64,000 bases of DNA from Cavenderia fasciculata (Eukaryota; Evosea; Eumycetozoa; Acytosteliales; Cavenderiaceae): positions 1,061,233 to 1,125,232 of the forward strand of contig NW_004457734.1 in NCBI RefSeq assembly GCF_000203815.1, given 5' to 3'. Positions 44,754 to 54,868 of this stretch are shown here, one piece after another. The notes under the pieces are model-generated. The model ran no database searches and was not told the origin of the DNA. It saw nothing but the letters and a program-made list of their open reading frames with translations. Each line of letters starts with the position of its first letter. The first letter of the stretch is position 1. The position numbers were made by a program, and so were the translations under genes.

Positions 44754-45621
44754 ATGTCACAAGATCCATTTTATATGGTACAAGCGTACGTACTTTTAGT
44801 ATACAATTCATTTCTTTACATCTCCCTCCCTCTCTTACTTACTTACTTATCTATTCTTCTTCTTTTTTCTTTTTTCTTTTAGAGATGTACAATCATCATT
44901 AAGATTATTAACAAATGATCATACAAGATGGAAACAATTATTATTAGAGACCAATACAGCGACAAATGATGAATTTAAATGGACAACCAAAGAGTTAAAG
45001 AAAAGAGTACGACGACATGAAGAGACGTTGAGAGATTTATCCAATTCCAATATAGTAGCAGAAAAGTTTAGAGAAAAGTATTTGTTGACGTTTGACGAGA
45101 TTGAAAGTAGAAAGAGATTTGTACGTGAAGCAAATGCAACGTTGGACATTATCAAACAAGACTTTAATAGTCCGACAACACATCAAAAGATTGAATCGGA
45201 CAAACAAAAAGAGTTGCTCTACTCTGAGAAGCGAATGAATATTGAACAAGATTCTCGTTATAGTGGATTGCAACGAGCCGTAGAAGAAGACAATAATGAT
45301 TATCTACGTGATAATATGATGATGCAACAACGTTATTACGAAGATCAAGACCAAGGTTTGGATATACTCTCTCAAAATGTCATGGAATTGGGTGAAATGA
45401 CAAAAGTAATGGAAACGGAAATTAAATCTCAAGGCAATATATTGGATCGTCTTGGTGAAAGAGCTGCCAAATCTCAAGGTGCTCTTGGTAGTATGATGAG
45501 AAGATTGGATAGATTTATGACTCAAACTAGTAGTAAAGTTCAATGGACCCTAATAGCTATACTTGGTGTTATTTTCTTAATTTTAGTTATTATTTCTACT
45601 ACTATATTAAAAAAGAAATAA
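44754..45621 (+). CDS. Syntaxin-6/Tlg1-type Qc-SNARE
   Basis: Exons 44754-44785 and 44883-45621 give 256 residues. The N-terminus MSQDPFYMVQADVQSSL matches the DPF(F/Y)xV start of syntaxin-6/SYP61 and the helical N-terminal bundle that follows. The SNARE helix (about residues 165-225) includes LDILSQNVMELGEMTKVM and the zero-layer Gln near residue 194 (EIKSQGNILD). A 22-residue membrane anchor, TLIAILGVIFLILVIISTTIL, ends in KKK. Known relatives act in trans-Golgi/endosome fusion; a lumenal tail is absent, as expected for tail-anchored SNAREs. Start was placed at 44754 because only this spliced exon supplies the family N-terminus. Syntaxin-10 or Tlg1 assignment is equivalent at this resolution. 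Confidence 0.92.
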
Positions 45622-45735
45622 AAAAACGTAAAAGTAAAAAGTATATTATTAATTTTGTAAAAGTAAAAGTAAAGTAAAGTAATGTAAAGTATATAATATT
45701 TATTTATTTTTTATTTATTTGTTTGTAATGTTTAT

Positions 45736-48456
45736 TTATTCATCATCTGATAAATCAAGATCTTCAACTTGATCAACTGATTTATCTTCAACTTGTTTAT
45801 AAATTCTTTTCTTTGGTCTTGATTCTTCTTCTTCATCTGGTTCTTCAGATTCATCTAATGATTCTTCTTCTTCTTGATCATCATCCATTTCCATTTCTTC
45901 ATCCATTTCATCTTCATCATCCATTTCATCTTCATCATCTTCATCATCTTCATCTTCATCACTTTCAACTTGTTTGGTTGATTTTTTCTTATTTGGTTTT
46001 ACTTCTTCTTCATCATCTTGACCATCATATAATTGTTTTGAAGCAATAAGAGCTTCTTGAGTTTTAAGATTCTTTCTAACAAATGCATCCAAAACAGTTT
46101 TGATAGCATTTGATTTTGATTTTTGTTTAAGAGATTCAACAAATTGATCAATTTGTTTTGAATCTTTTGGAGAGAATTTAACCTTGTCACGAGCAACCTT
46201 TACCGAGTTGGCTTGTTGTTTAATGGCACGAACAATATTTTTAAGGTCATTGACAAAGTTTATATTTTTGATGGTATTACTCTTGACAAGACGTTGAATG
46301 TGAGTGATGGCTGGCACAACCAATTCTGGGAATCCAATATGATAAGAGTGAACATAGATTGATTCTGACAATACTTCAAGTAATTGTGCTCTCAATCCTT
46401 CTCTCAATTGGTTGGTACGAAGTAATGAATCTTTAATTGACAACGTTGTCAAAAAGTTTAGATATTTACTCTTTACTTGTAATTTACCACTTGATGTCTT
46501 TGCATTTGTTGAAAATAAATTTGATGACAAAACCTATAGAAAGAGAGAGACAAAAAAGGAAAGGAAATTAATTAATATATATTTATCTATTTATCTATTT
46601 TCTGTTTTCTTTTTTTCTACTTACTTCTAATAAATATGGAATAGTATTAATGAAAATATCATTTGATTGAGAGATTTTGTTTAACATTTTACAACAAGTA
46701 AAAACAAGTGGGAAATATTGAGCAGAAGGTTTGAGAGTGATGACACCAACCAAAAGTTGAGTGATTGGATAGATGAGGGTAGAGAGTTGTTCTTGTTTTG
46801 GATAGGCACAAACCAATTCAACCCAAGCTCCAAGACCACTAACATAGATCCAATTGTAAATGTTTAGTACCGATGCATGTGTGGTGTCGTTTAGAGTGTT
46901 ACGGAGATGGATAGCCAATTGACGAATATAGATAAAGGCATGACGATAAGATGATGAGAAATCGAGACCAAACAATTCAACAACACAGTTTACCATGAAA
47001 TTGATGATTGGCAATGATTCGACGGTTCTAAATTTACTATTTCTTACATAGGTAAGATAAAGTCCCTTTAAACAACTATCAATAAATGGATATGGTGTCA
47101 TAATTGCAATCTTTCTAATACAAAGGAATGAAAATACTCTAACTGATTCATTTGATGATCCCCAAAGTTCAAGCAAAATCTAAAAAGGTAAAAGTATAAT
47201 TAATTAATAAATATTATTTTCTTTTTCTTTTTCTTTTTTGACTTACAGTTAAAAGATTATTTGGGAGAATTTCAAAACAAGAGACATAAGAAATAACCTT
47301 TACAAGACCTTTTAGAACGACAAGAGACATTTTTGGATCAGAAAGTTGTTTTAAAAGATGAATAAGATTTTTAACATAGGCTTTGGCCAATGGTTCGATT
47401 TGAGTCCATTTTTCAGTGGTTGATGGTAATTTTGGTTTGGCAGTCTCTTCGACATCGGCAACATACCCGATAAAGGTATCGAAAAACACTGGTAGGTTCT
47501 CGAGTGCGAGAATCAATACATGGTTAAATACTTGACTGTTTGTAATTTGCATGTTCATTTGACGAGAGGTAAGAGTCTCTTGTCCCTTTACACGTTGCAT
47601 CTTGTCTCCATCAGTCTCTCCAGTACCAGTATGAGCGGCAGTCTTGAATGCAGACAATACCTTTTTAATATTCTTTACTGTCAAATCTTTTCTTGTCATT
47701 AAAATCCAATGATCCATTAATTCATTTGTAATTTCTCCTCTACCATGTTTTGGTTCTGAAATTTCTTCTTCTTCACCTTCTTCATCATCATCATCTGATT
47801 CTTCATCTTCATCATCATCATCTGATTCATTTTGTTGACCAAATTCTAAAAGATGTTTTTCATTTTCACCAAGAAAAGAAAAGAGTGATGGATCCTTTTG
47901 TTTTAATTTCTCCAAATCTTGTTTGTGTTGTTGAATTTGATCTTTGAGTGATTTAACCTTTTTAGATTCTTGATCGGCAACCATAGTTGTCTTTTTTGAT
48001 AATAATTCTTTTTCTTTTGAATCTAATTCTTCATTCTCTGATTCTTCTTCTTCAGATTCTGATCCTTGATCCATTTCTTCTTCATCATCTTCATCTCCAT
48101 CTTGATTCATAAAATCTAATTCATCATCTTGATCTTGTTCATTATTTTGATCAATCTTTACATTGGTAGTCTTTGATTTTGGTACTTCAGTTTGTTCCAA
48201 TTGAATATCTTCTTCTTCATCTGAACCTAAAAGTAGTCATATATAGAATAAGAATAAAGAATATTAATATACATATATTATATATCTCTCTCTTTTATAT
48301 ATATTTATATTTACCATCAATAGTAATGTTTTTATTTTGAAGTAATTTATCAAACTTTTTTTGGTCCTTGTTCTTGAATCTCTTTTCAACACGTCTTTGT
48401 TTGATTAATCCTCCGATATCAACCTTTTTTGATCTCTTGTTTAATCCTCCTGCCAT
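45736..48456 (-). CDS. noc2: Nucleolar complex protein 2 (Noc2)
   Basis: Exons 48315-48456, 47247-48226, 46625-47179 and 45736-46533 give 824 residues. Noc2 pairs with Noc1 or Noc3 to move pre-60S ribosomal particles from nucleolus to nucleoplasm. The N-terminus is basic (MAGGLNKRSKKVDIGGLIKQ), followed by long acidic stretches and the Noc2 repeat-helical core. Recognisable family blocks are LMDHWILMTRKDLTVKNIKKVLSAF, SNESVRVFSFLCIRKIAI, YNWIYVSGLGAWVELVCAYP, LIYPITQLLVGVI and YHIGFPELVVPAITHIQRLVK. A second acidic tract (Asp/Glu, GATGAA-type codons) and a short basic motif RPKKRIYK close the protein. It converges with the syntaxin gene, 114 bases apart. Identification is firm. Confidence 0.93.
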
Positions 48457-49504
48457 TTTTGTAACTCTTTCTCTCTCTCTTTTTAACAAAGATACAAACA
48501 ACAATATTGTGACAAAAAGAAACGAGTTATTATTGAGAGGGTCAATAAAAAAAAAACGAACGAAAGAAAGAAAAAAAAATTAAAAAAATTTGTTGTTGTT
48601 TTTTGAAAAAACCGAAAGTACTTGAAATCAATAGAATAAATATAATAATATTAAATTAGTAAAGGCACAAGACTTGAAAAAGGATCACAATTGACTTGAG
48701 ATCAAAGTGATCGAGAAAATGACAACAACAACAGCAACAACAACAACAATAATATTCAAAGGATGATGGTTAATTGTTGAATTGGTTGGTATGATGTTTA
48801 AACTACCCTCATGTTAATAGATGGAAGAAACAAGAGGTTGTGCAACACCAATGATCGTTGCACACAAGAGAAACAGGCATACCCTACTCAAACGATTAAT
48901 CGAATCAATTGCAACCAACACCTATACAAATTTGGATGGTGTCAAGAATTTTATAGTCTTCTTCTTCTTCTTCTTCTTCTTCTTCATCCTATTCCTCATC
49001 TTCGTCCTATTCTTCATCCTCTTCAAAATGATAATTGATTATATTAAATACTTGAACAATGGTTAAGATTACAATCTGTACCTGATACATAGTTGGTTTG
49101 GTTGTGCTGTTAATTAAAACTAGCATTGCACTGCTATCAAATACATACTGTACGTGCCATCTACCATCAAATACCATGTACCAAGGTTGGTTCAAGCAAT
49201 CCATCAAGTTGTGTAGATATTCAAGTGTTGACCGTCATACCAAATCAATTACCCAAATCACCAATGTTATATGTCAAACTTCAAGAGAAGGTTTATTTTG
49301 TCGAGTCAGACCCGAACCAAGTACTTGGATTATAAATGCCATGTGGTTGTAATAGTTAAAGGGTTTCCCGTCGTACCAACGGGAATGGAGAAAGAATGAA
49401 ATGTTACCGAGTGAAAAGATTGGTTGTCCCGAGAACTAGTTTCTATAGATATCATAATCAAGGAAAAAATGGATAAATGGATAATTGTACGCCGCCCTTC
49501 GCCG
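48457..49504. other. Intergenic region with (CTT)n and unresolved sequence
   Basis: About 1.05 kb. It contains CAACAA runs near 48725-48750, a CTT microsatellite at about 48958-48990, a less AT-rich block at 49080-49350 with frames broken by stops that could be old transposon DNA, and an inverted-repeat hairpin CCCGTCGTACCAACGGG near 49366. I cannot assign any of these to a family. Confidence 0.5.
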
Positions 49505-49525
49505 AAAAAGGTACCAAGCCAAAAT
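49505..49525 (-). repeat. Single copy of the 16-bp motif at the LINE 3' side
   Basis: AAAAAGGTACCAAGCCAAAA lies just outside the LINE's A-tail. The same motif is tandemly repeated at the element's 5' end (51389-51494). It is the likely target-site duplication. Confidence 0.75.
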
Positions 49526-49528
49526 TTT

Positions 49529-51395
49529 TTTTTTTTTACTACAAAAGTGTATTTTAGATTTATTTGATTTAATTGGTTGGCGCAAGATTTCCCTTGTCCC
49601 TGTACAGATTATTAGTTTAAATAAATGTTGTTATTATTATTTTATTTTATTTTTTTTATATGTGTTGTTTGTGTTGAGTTGCAATCATTTGTGTTGGAGG
49701 TTGGAGGCTTAGAGCTTGTTGTTATTGGCATACATTATTGTCTTGTTTAATCTATTATATTGATTCCTTATTTCATCATGTGTTATCAGCTTGTGTTCAT
49801 CTTCGTTTTCATTAAATAGGAGTGAGGCTATCGCAATCCATAGGTTGTGAAGTATTATTGAGGTGAGGTTATTGTAGTTGGTTTGTTGGGTAGGAGAGAG
49901 ATTCCTGTTGATTTTAAAGTTGAGAGTTTGAAAGTTCCATTGGGTCTCGGTTCCAATTAGTTCCGTGTATAGCAGTTGTAGATTGTTCGTCATTTTTGTA
50001 GTCCTTTGGCATTGGAAGAAGTGATGAACGTAGACATCTTCCGGGATCACTTGGCAGCTTGGGCACTGTTCTTTCTTGACATAAACTAGTCCAGGCAGGC
50101 AACGAGCAAAGAATCTAAATGTGGTGTTTCTTCCTCTATTGTGTTGGATAGTTTTGACGGTTTTAAATATTGATTGTGGAGAGGTGTAGTCGACGTAGTA
50201 TTTATTTGCAAAGTGTTTTTGCCCATCAGTCAAGAGTTCTTTTGCTGTTGTTTGGTATTTGTTGTCTAGTAGAGCTTGGTATATTTCACCCAAGGAGATT
50301 ATTTGGCCGTTCTTGGATAGTATAGGTTTTGATCTCATGGTCAGAGCTTCACCTTTCATTTTGTAGATGATGTTGGTGAAAGCTGTCCATTCTCTTGCAA
50401 GTTGAGCCAGGTACTGTGAGGTGCATCTTCCTTCCGTAATTTGCTTTAACCAAGCTCTTGCGTAGGGTGCAGTGTATCTGTTGTTGTATGCTTCATTCCA
50501 GTATCTATTTATAATCCAAATCTTCTGTGCCATGCATCGTAGTCTCATGTCCCATAGTGCTATTCCACCCTCGTCCCACGGTCTGATGGCTCTTTCCATT
50601 CGCATGGTGGTCTTGTACTTTTTATCCTCTACGTAGAGGTTAGTTGTAGATGACCATAAGAACCACGCGATACAGTTGTCGAGTGAGTCGAATTGTTCAT
50701 TTGTTGGTGTGTCAAGGTACGAGTGGTAGACTAGGGGGGGGGATAATACATAGGATTTGAGAATATTGACCTTTGCCTTTAGTGTGATTGAGTCCTTTTT
50801 CCATTTGATCAGTTTCGCCTTTGCACCATTTACGATATCTTCTAGTTTCGAGGACAGCCCATCTTTCGAAAAGTTGAGGCCCAAGTATCTTTCTATACCT
50901 GCAATGGGGTAAGACGTGTCTCTGTTTTGTTGGTCTGGTATGGTTACTTTTGATCCGTTGTCGTCTGGTTCGATGAGAATGACTGATGACTTGTCCTCAT
51001 TGACCTTTGATGAAGTTGCTTTACAAAAGAGGTCAATGCAGCTGTTGATGAAACGTTGCTGTCTGAACGATGTTGCAAATGATGCAGAGTCATCGGCGAA
51101 TTGGAGGAAAAGAATTTTGAGTGGGCCGTCGGTAATTGGCAAGCCAGCTTGAGGGTCAGCTGAGAGAATGTATTTCGCCATGGCTTCGATCACCAAGACG
51201 AATAGTGTGGGGGATATTGGGTCTCCCTGCTTGACCCCTCTACCGATGGTGAAGGGGTCAGAGAGCTTGCCGTTGACGAGTATGCTAGCTTGCGTGTTTG
51301 TTAAAAGGTTCATAATGGTTGACTTTAGCTTTGGTGTGATACCAACGTGCGTAAGAGTTCTTTCGATTGATCCGTGTGAGATGCTGAAGCCAAAA
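49529..51395 (-). mobile_element. 5'-truncated non-LTR (LINE) retrotransposon next to tRNA-Glu
   Basis: Read on the minus strand, one long frame (stop at 49709) encodes the palm, thumb and C-terminal part of a LINE reverse transcriptase. Visible parts are RGVKQGDPISPTLF, the FADD box in FLQFADDSASF (near 51100), LFCKATSSKVNEDKSSV, ERYLGLNFSKDG, a WDMRLRCMAQKIW block and a zinc knuckle CPSCQ...YVHHFFQC. After the stop comes a 3' UTR of about 170 nt and an A-tail (49530-49541 as T on plus). There is no 5' UTR, ORF1 or endonuclease, so it is 5'-truncated. It lies 3' of, and in the same orientation as, tRNA-Glu. The partial copy at 29253 shares near-identical sequence, so the family moved recently. 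Confidence 0.92.
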
Positions 51396-51494
51396 AGGTA
51401 CCAAGCCAAAAAGGTACCAAGCCAAAAAGGTACCAAGCCAAAAAGGTACCAAGCCAAAAAGGTACCAAGCCAAAAAGGTACCAAGCCAAAAAGG
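51389..51494 (-). repeat. 16-bp tandem array at the LINE 5' junction
   Basis: GGTACC recurs at 51397, 51413, 51429, 51445, 51461 and 51477, exactly 16 bp apart, in units GCCAAAAAGGTACCAA. The array bridges the truncated LINE and the tRNA-Glu 3' end (51497). Because 16 is not divisible by 3, the open frame through it repeats every 48 bp (16 residues), producing a meaningless W/L/F/G-rich leader in the translated element. Confidence 0.92.
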
Positions 51495-51496
51495 AC

Positions 51497-51568
51497 CTCC
51501 CCTGCCGGGAATCGAACCCGGGGTGTCAGTGTGAGAGACTAAAGTGTTACCGACTACACCACAGAGGA
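51497..51568 (-). tRNA. tRNA-Glu(CTC)
   Basis: A 72-nt intact cloverleaf. The acceptor is TCCTCTG/CAGGGGA (one G-U), the D-arm GTGT/ACAC, the anticodon stem TTAGT/ACTGA with loop CTCTCAC (anticodon CTC), and the T-arm CCGGG-TTCGATT-CCCGG, with discriminator G. A and B boxes are both intact. The LINE and its 16-bp array begin three bases after the tRNA 3' end. Confidence 0.92.
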
Positions 51569-51603
51569 TGGAAAGTGATGTATCTAAAATGAGGCATTTG
51601 CCC

Positions 51604-51611
51604 TATTTATA
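51604..51611 (-). promoter_or_regulatory. TATA box of tRNA-Glu
   Basis: TATAAATA on the minus strand, exactly 35 bases before the tRNA start at 51568, the same spacing as at tRNA-Arg. Confidence 0.75.
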
Positions 51612-52263
51612 GGACCATCGCCATCGAGTTTTTTGGAATTTTTCTGTAATAGAGAGAAAGAGATAGAAACAGAGAATTACGTATAGAGTACTATAGAACT
51701 TCACTCAATCATCAACTATCTTCAACTATCTTTTATCAACATTACTATTTCTTTTCACACTCACTAAAAGCCACAACTAATTGCCCTGCCCTAGTGTGCC
51801 CCCTTGTTCAATTATTTATATCATTATCATTATTATAAATAAGGGGCGCGAGCGAGCACAAGCACTGCCTATATCAAAGATCACCAACAAGAAATAAATA
51901 AAATAACAAAAAAAAATATCTTGCTCCCTCCTCCATCTCCTTCTCTAATCAACACAATACAAAACAGTATCGAAACAATAGGAATAATAATTAATAGGTT
52001 GAATTTAATTATCATTACAACAAGTCAATACAGTTTGAAAGCAGTATTCACATTACTATTACAATTGGAAATGAACATCATCAACATCTCATCAAAACAT
52101 CAATCAACAACATAACAATACGAACAACAGAACGATATAAGATAGATAATCATGGTGTAGACACAACCACCAACCATTACTCGACACACACATACATATG
52201 GATGGTGACACTGGGCACTCCCTCCAACAGTCACGATCTGGTCACTAACCTGACAAAAGAACT
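51612..52263. other. Intergenic region upstream of tRNA-Glu
   Basis: About 650 bases. The first 20 bases continue the inverted homology with 54050-54071. Beyond this there is AT-rich DNA with a GC-richer patch (GGGGCGCGAGCGAG, about 51842-51856). A 64-residue frame at 51921 has no family resemblance. Confidence 0.5.
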
Positions 52264-52434
52264 ATGGATCGTAACTCACAGAACCGTTCAGCCCCCCTCG
52301 ATTCAACAGGTAAAGAAGCTTCCCGTCGTATTGATGAACAAATAGAACTAATTATAATCAAATTACAATGGAAGTTTGAAAACAAAAAAATAAAAAAGAA
52401 AAGGATATTAATTTACTTGTTCTATTCATTTTAG
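52264..52434 (+). CDS. Short open frame, possible mobile-element fragment
   Basis: 56 codons beginning MDRNSQNRSAPLDSTGKEA and continuing with a Lys/Ile-rich helix. The N-terminal half has a protein-like composition, unlike surrounding DNA, and is less AT-rich. A possible GTAAAG donor occurs after codon 15. It lies in a repeat island, so a remnant of a transposon ORF is more likely than a host gene. Low confidence. Confidence 0.25.
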   Translation: MDRNSQNRSAPLDSTGKEASRRIDEQIELIIIKLQWKFENKKIKKKRILIYLFYSF

Positions 52435-53174
52435 ATTATAAAAATGTTGCATGTAAATGAAAAAATACATAAAGGATAGGTAAACTTTATTTTGAAGCTT
52501 TGAATAGACTCTGTTGGGTGACCAATTTGAGGGCGGATGCCACAAGGAAATGAGACAGTTCCTTTTTGGTTGTGGTCTATCCTATTGTTGTTGATTGGAA
52601 TGGTGAAAATAAGGTTTGGAAAAGATTGGAAAACAAATTAATAAAATACTAGTAAACAAAGAGGTGAAATATAGATTTGGTTGATATTATAATAGAAAAT
52701 TTATTATTTATTATTAAAATAATAATATAAAATATAAGTTCGTACAACTAGGATATTATTAGACAGACTATTTATAATTGATTGAGGCTGGTTTATTTGC
52801 CTTGAATAGAAATATAAATTTTAGTAGACTGATTTATTTCTATCCTATTTGAAGAGTATATATGTAGAATTTTGTTTTATTAATATTTGTATTTTGCGGA
52901 TGTGTAATAATCAAGTCATCTAGTGGTTATCCCCGATAAACACTATTGGTATTTCATATACTATTCTGTTATTGTATTGCTTTACAACAGAGACCAACAA
53001 GAGGTAGCTCTTCTAAAACGACCTATATTTTTTTTTCATAAATCTTGACGGGCAACTCAGACAGTAATAATATTATAGTTTATTTACATTTAATTTAATT
53101 TATTATTGTTATATTATTAATATTTAAAGTTGGTCGAATTGATAAATATTTGATAAAGTTTTAATTAAATAAAG
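52435..53174. other. Gene-free AT-rich stretch in the second repeat island
   Basis: About 740 bases, mostly A/T-rich with no open frame longer than chance and no tandem repeat. Nothing recognisable. Confidence 0.5.
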
Positions 53175-53756
53175 CTAGGTAATGATTCCATGGCACCTCA
53201 TCTCGACACAATCTACTGCAAGACAATTTGCACCAGATGAAAATGAAGAGAGTATGGTCACTCTTCCTATTGAGGCGGAAAATCTGGTGTATCTGGTGTG
53301 TATCCCTTGTTGAAGGTTAAGAGATTGAGGGCATTTGGAACCCAATCTTTTTTTTATGCCTGTAATGTCGTGTATGATTTTTCCCCATCTTTCTACTTGT
53401 AGGCATAGAAATAGGTTAGCGAGGCATAATTCGCATGGATAAATCTTAACGTCAGATCGCGAGAGGTTGGACATTTTATGAGTGGAGTAGGGCAAAGTTC
53501 TTGTCGAGGTTGGAGTTGTAAAGGGGTCTCAAGTTCTAGTTGGCCTTGTCAGTGATTTGTTATGTCCCATTTTTCTTGCTTGATATTGAAGTAGGAGTTG
53601 ATGGAACTGTTTCAGTTCTAGTGGTTGTTTGGTATCTTTGTAGGGAGGGATGGTGGTTTTAGGGTTGGGAGAGCCAGTTGCAGGCCATTCGGTCCAGCAT
53701 TGTAATGGTGTTGGTAAGTTACCCAGAGGTATCCTGTCAACAGTCTTTTCCCCCAT
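53175..53756 (-). pseudogene. Degenerate coding remnant, possibly transposon-derived
   Basis: Two minus-strand frames, 53529-53756 and 53175-53495, carry protein-like, less AT-rich sequence, including a Cys pair PCELC followed by a helix LFLCLQVERWGKIIHDI and the phrase LPTPLQCWTEWP. They could be two parts of a single frameshifted polypeptide. The composition and the repeat-island setting suggest a decayed retroelement C-terminus, but I recognise no defining motif. Confidence 0.35.
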
Positions 53757-54071
53757 TTCCCTTTGTAAGAGTTGGGGTTTGTAAATGCTTGATCTATTAG
53801 TCTGTGATCAACTCTATATACAAAAAGTAGGTGAGTTTGGATGGAGCATATGTTTTGAATATCTTCATTGTTGCTCTAAGTGTCTACTCTAAATTTAATC
53901 CATTTTAGTAAAGATGATCGTATGTTGAGGATGGAGGGTAGTTGTCTCGAGATTGGTGATTAAGAAATCTAGGTATCTTTTGTTGGTACCTAAAGATAAT
54001 AATGAACAATGCATTGTGAAAAAAAAAAAAAAAGAATTATTTGTTTAATGCCTCAATGGGCAAAAAGGGCC
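53757..54071. other. Unassigned DNA before the truncated tRNA-Glu
   Basis: Around 300 bases with no gene. The end (about 54050-54071) is the start of homology with the flank of the intact tRNA-Glu, in inverted orientation. An A-run is at 54020-54033. Confidence 0.5.
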
Positions 54072-54079
54072 TATAAATA
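54072..54079 (+). promoter_or_regulatory. TATA box of the truncated tRNA-Glu
   Basis: TATAAATA, 35 bases before the tRNA copy at 54115, a third instance of the same spacing. The promoter-proximal part of this locus is therefore preserved although the tRNA is not. Confidence 0.7.
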
Positions 54080-54114
54080 GGCCAAAAGCCTCATTTTAGA
54101 CACATCACTTTCCA

Positions 54115-54164
54115 TCCTCTGTGGTGTAGTCGGTAACACTTTAGTCTCTCACACTGACACCCGG
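54115..54164 (+). pseudogene. Truncated tRNA-Glu(CTC), inverted relative to the intact copy
   Basis: Identical to the intact tRNA-Glu through the anticodon arm and variable loop (…CTCTCAC-ACTGA-CACCC), then breaks into unrelated sequence in the 5' strand of the T-stem. No T-loop, B box or 3' acceptor strand exists. The promoter flank is also shared with the intact gene, so the duplication included upstream DNA. Confidence 0.9.
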
Positions 54165-54165
54165 G

Positions 54166-54449
54166 AGAGTAAAGGTTGAACTTTGATTGATTGATTGATC
54201 TATTGACACTGTTTTTTTTTTTTTTAATGCATACATAGGATGAAATGAACCGTACAAGGTAAAGACCAACCAGTCAACTTTCATTAAACCTCTGGCCGAG
54301 CTGATCATTACCTTGTATGATTCCCACAAAAGCATTTGACTCTGTATCGTGAGCAACCTGGTTTGAACAAGACTCTCAGGTCCCACTATTTGTTTGACTG
54401 CACACATCCAATAACGTATCCAATAGTCAAGCGAGTTGTTGTACACCAA
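54166..54449 (-). pseudogene. Retroelement-like remnant ending in an A-run
   Basis: A minus-strand open frame (about 95 residues, NNSLDYWIRYWM..., LLWESYKVMISSARG) leads into a 14-base A-run (minus-strand reading) at 54218-54231, next to the truncated tRNA-Glu. A coding stretch ended by poly(A) next to a tRNA is what a LINE 3' end would look like, but I cannot align it to the two LINEs above. Confidence 0.35.
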
Positions 54450-54868
54450 TACTAATCCAAGTTAAAAAAAGAGGTAGAGTAGAATCTCCATTCAAGCAAG
54501 TATCATACACTGGAATTGTCAGGGCCAACATTGATCAATGTATAGATAGTAAGAAAGAAAGGAGTAATAACGAAAAGTACCGAAATTTTTTAAAAAAATG
54601 ATCAACATTGATAAGAAAAAAATAAAATAAAATATAAATATAAATTACAGGCGATTAAAGATCTTGTTATTTATTGATTTACAAAAAAGTTTTATACAAA
54701 ATAATAATATTGATTGATTATTATTATTATTATTGGTTGGTTGTTTTTAAAAAGGTCTGGTTGTTCCAAATCTCTAGTTGTTGAATTATATAATGTATTA
54801 CCTATACCCCCCCTATTCATTCAAACCAAAGAAATGGAACCCATTGTTATTGATTGGTTAAAAAATGT
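54450..54868. other. Intergenic region
   Basis: About 420 bases of AT-rich DNA, with a TAT/ATT run near 54720-54735. It contains no gene that I can support and forms the 3' flank of the gene at 54869. Confidence 0.5.

Noticed and set aside
51285-51494. W/L/F/G-rich peptide at the N-terminus of the LINE frame as a signal or membrane domain
   Set aside because: It is only the translation of the 16-bp tandem array.
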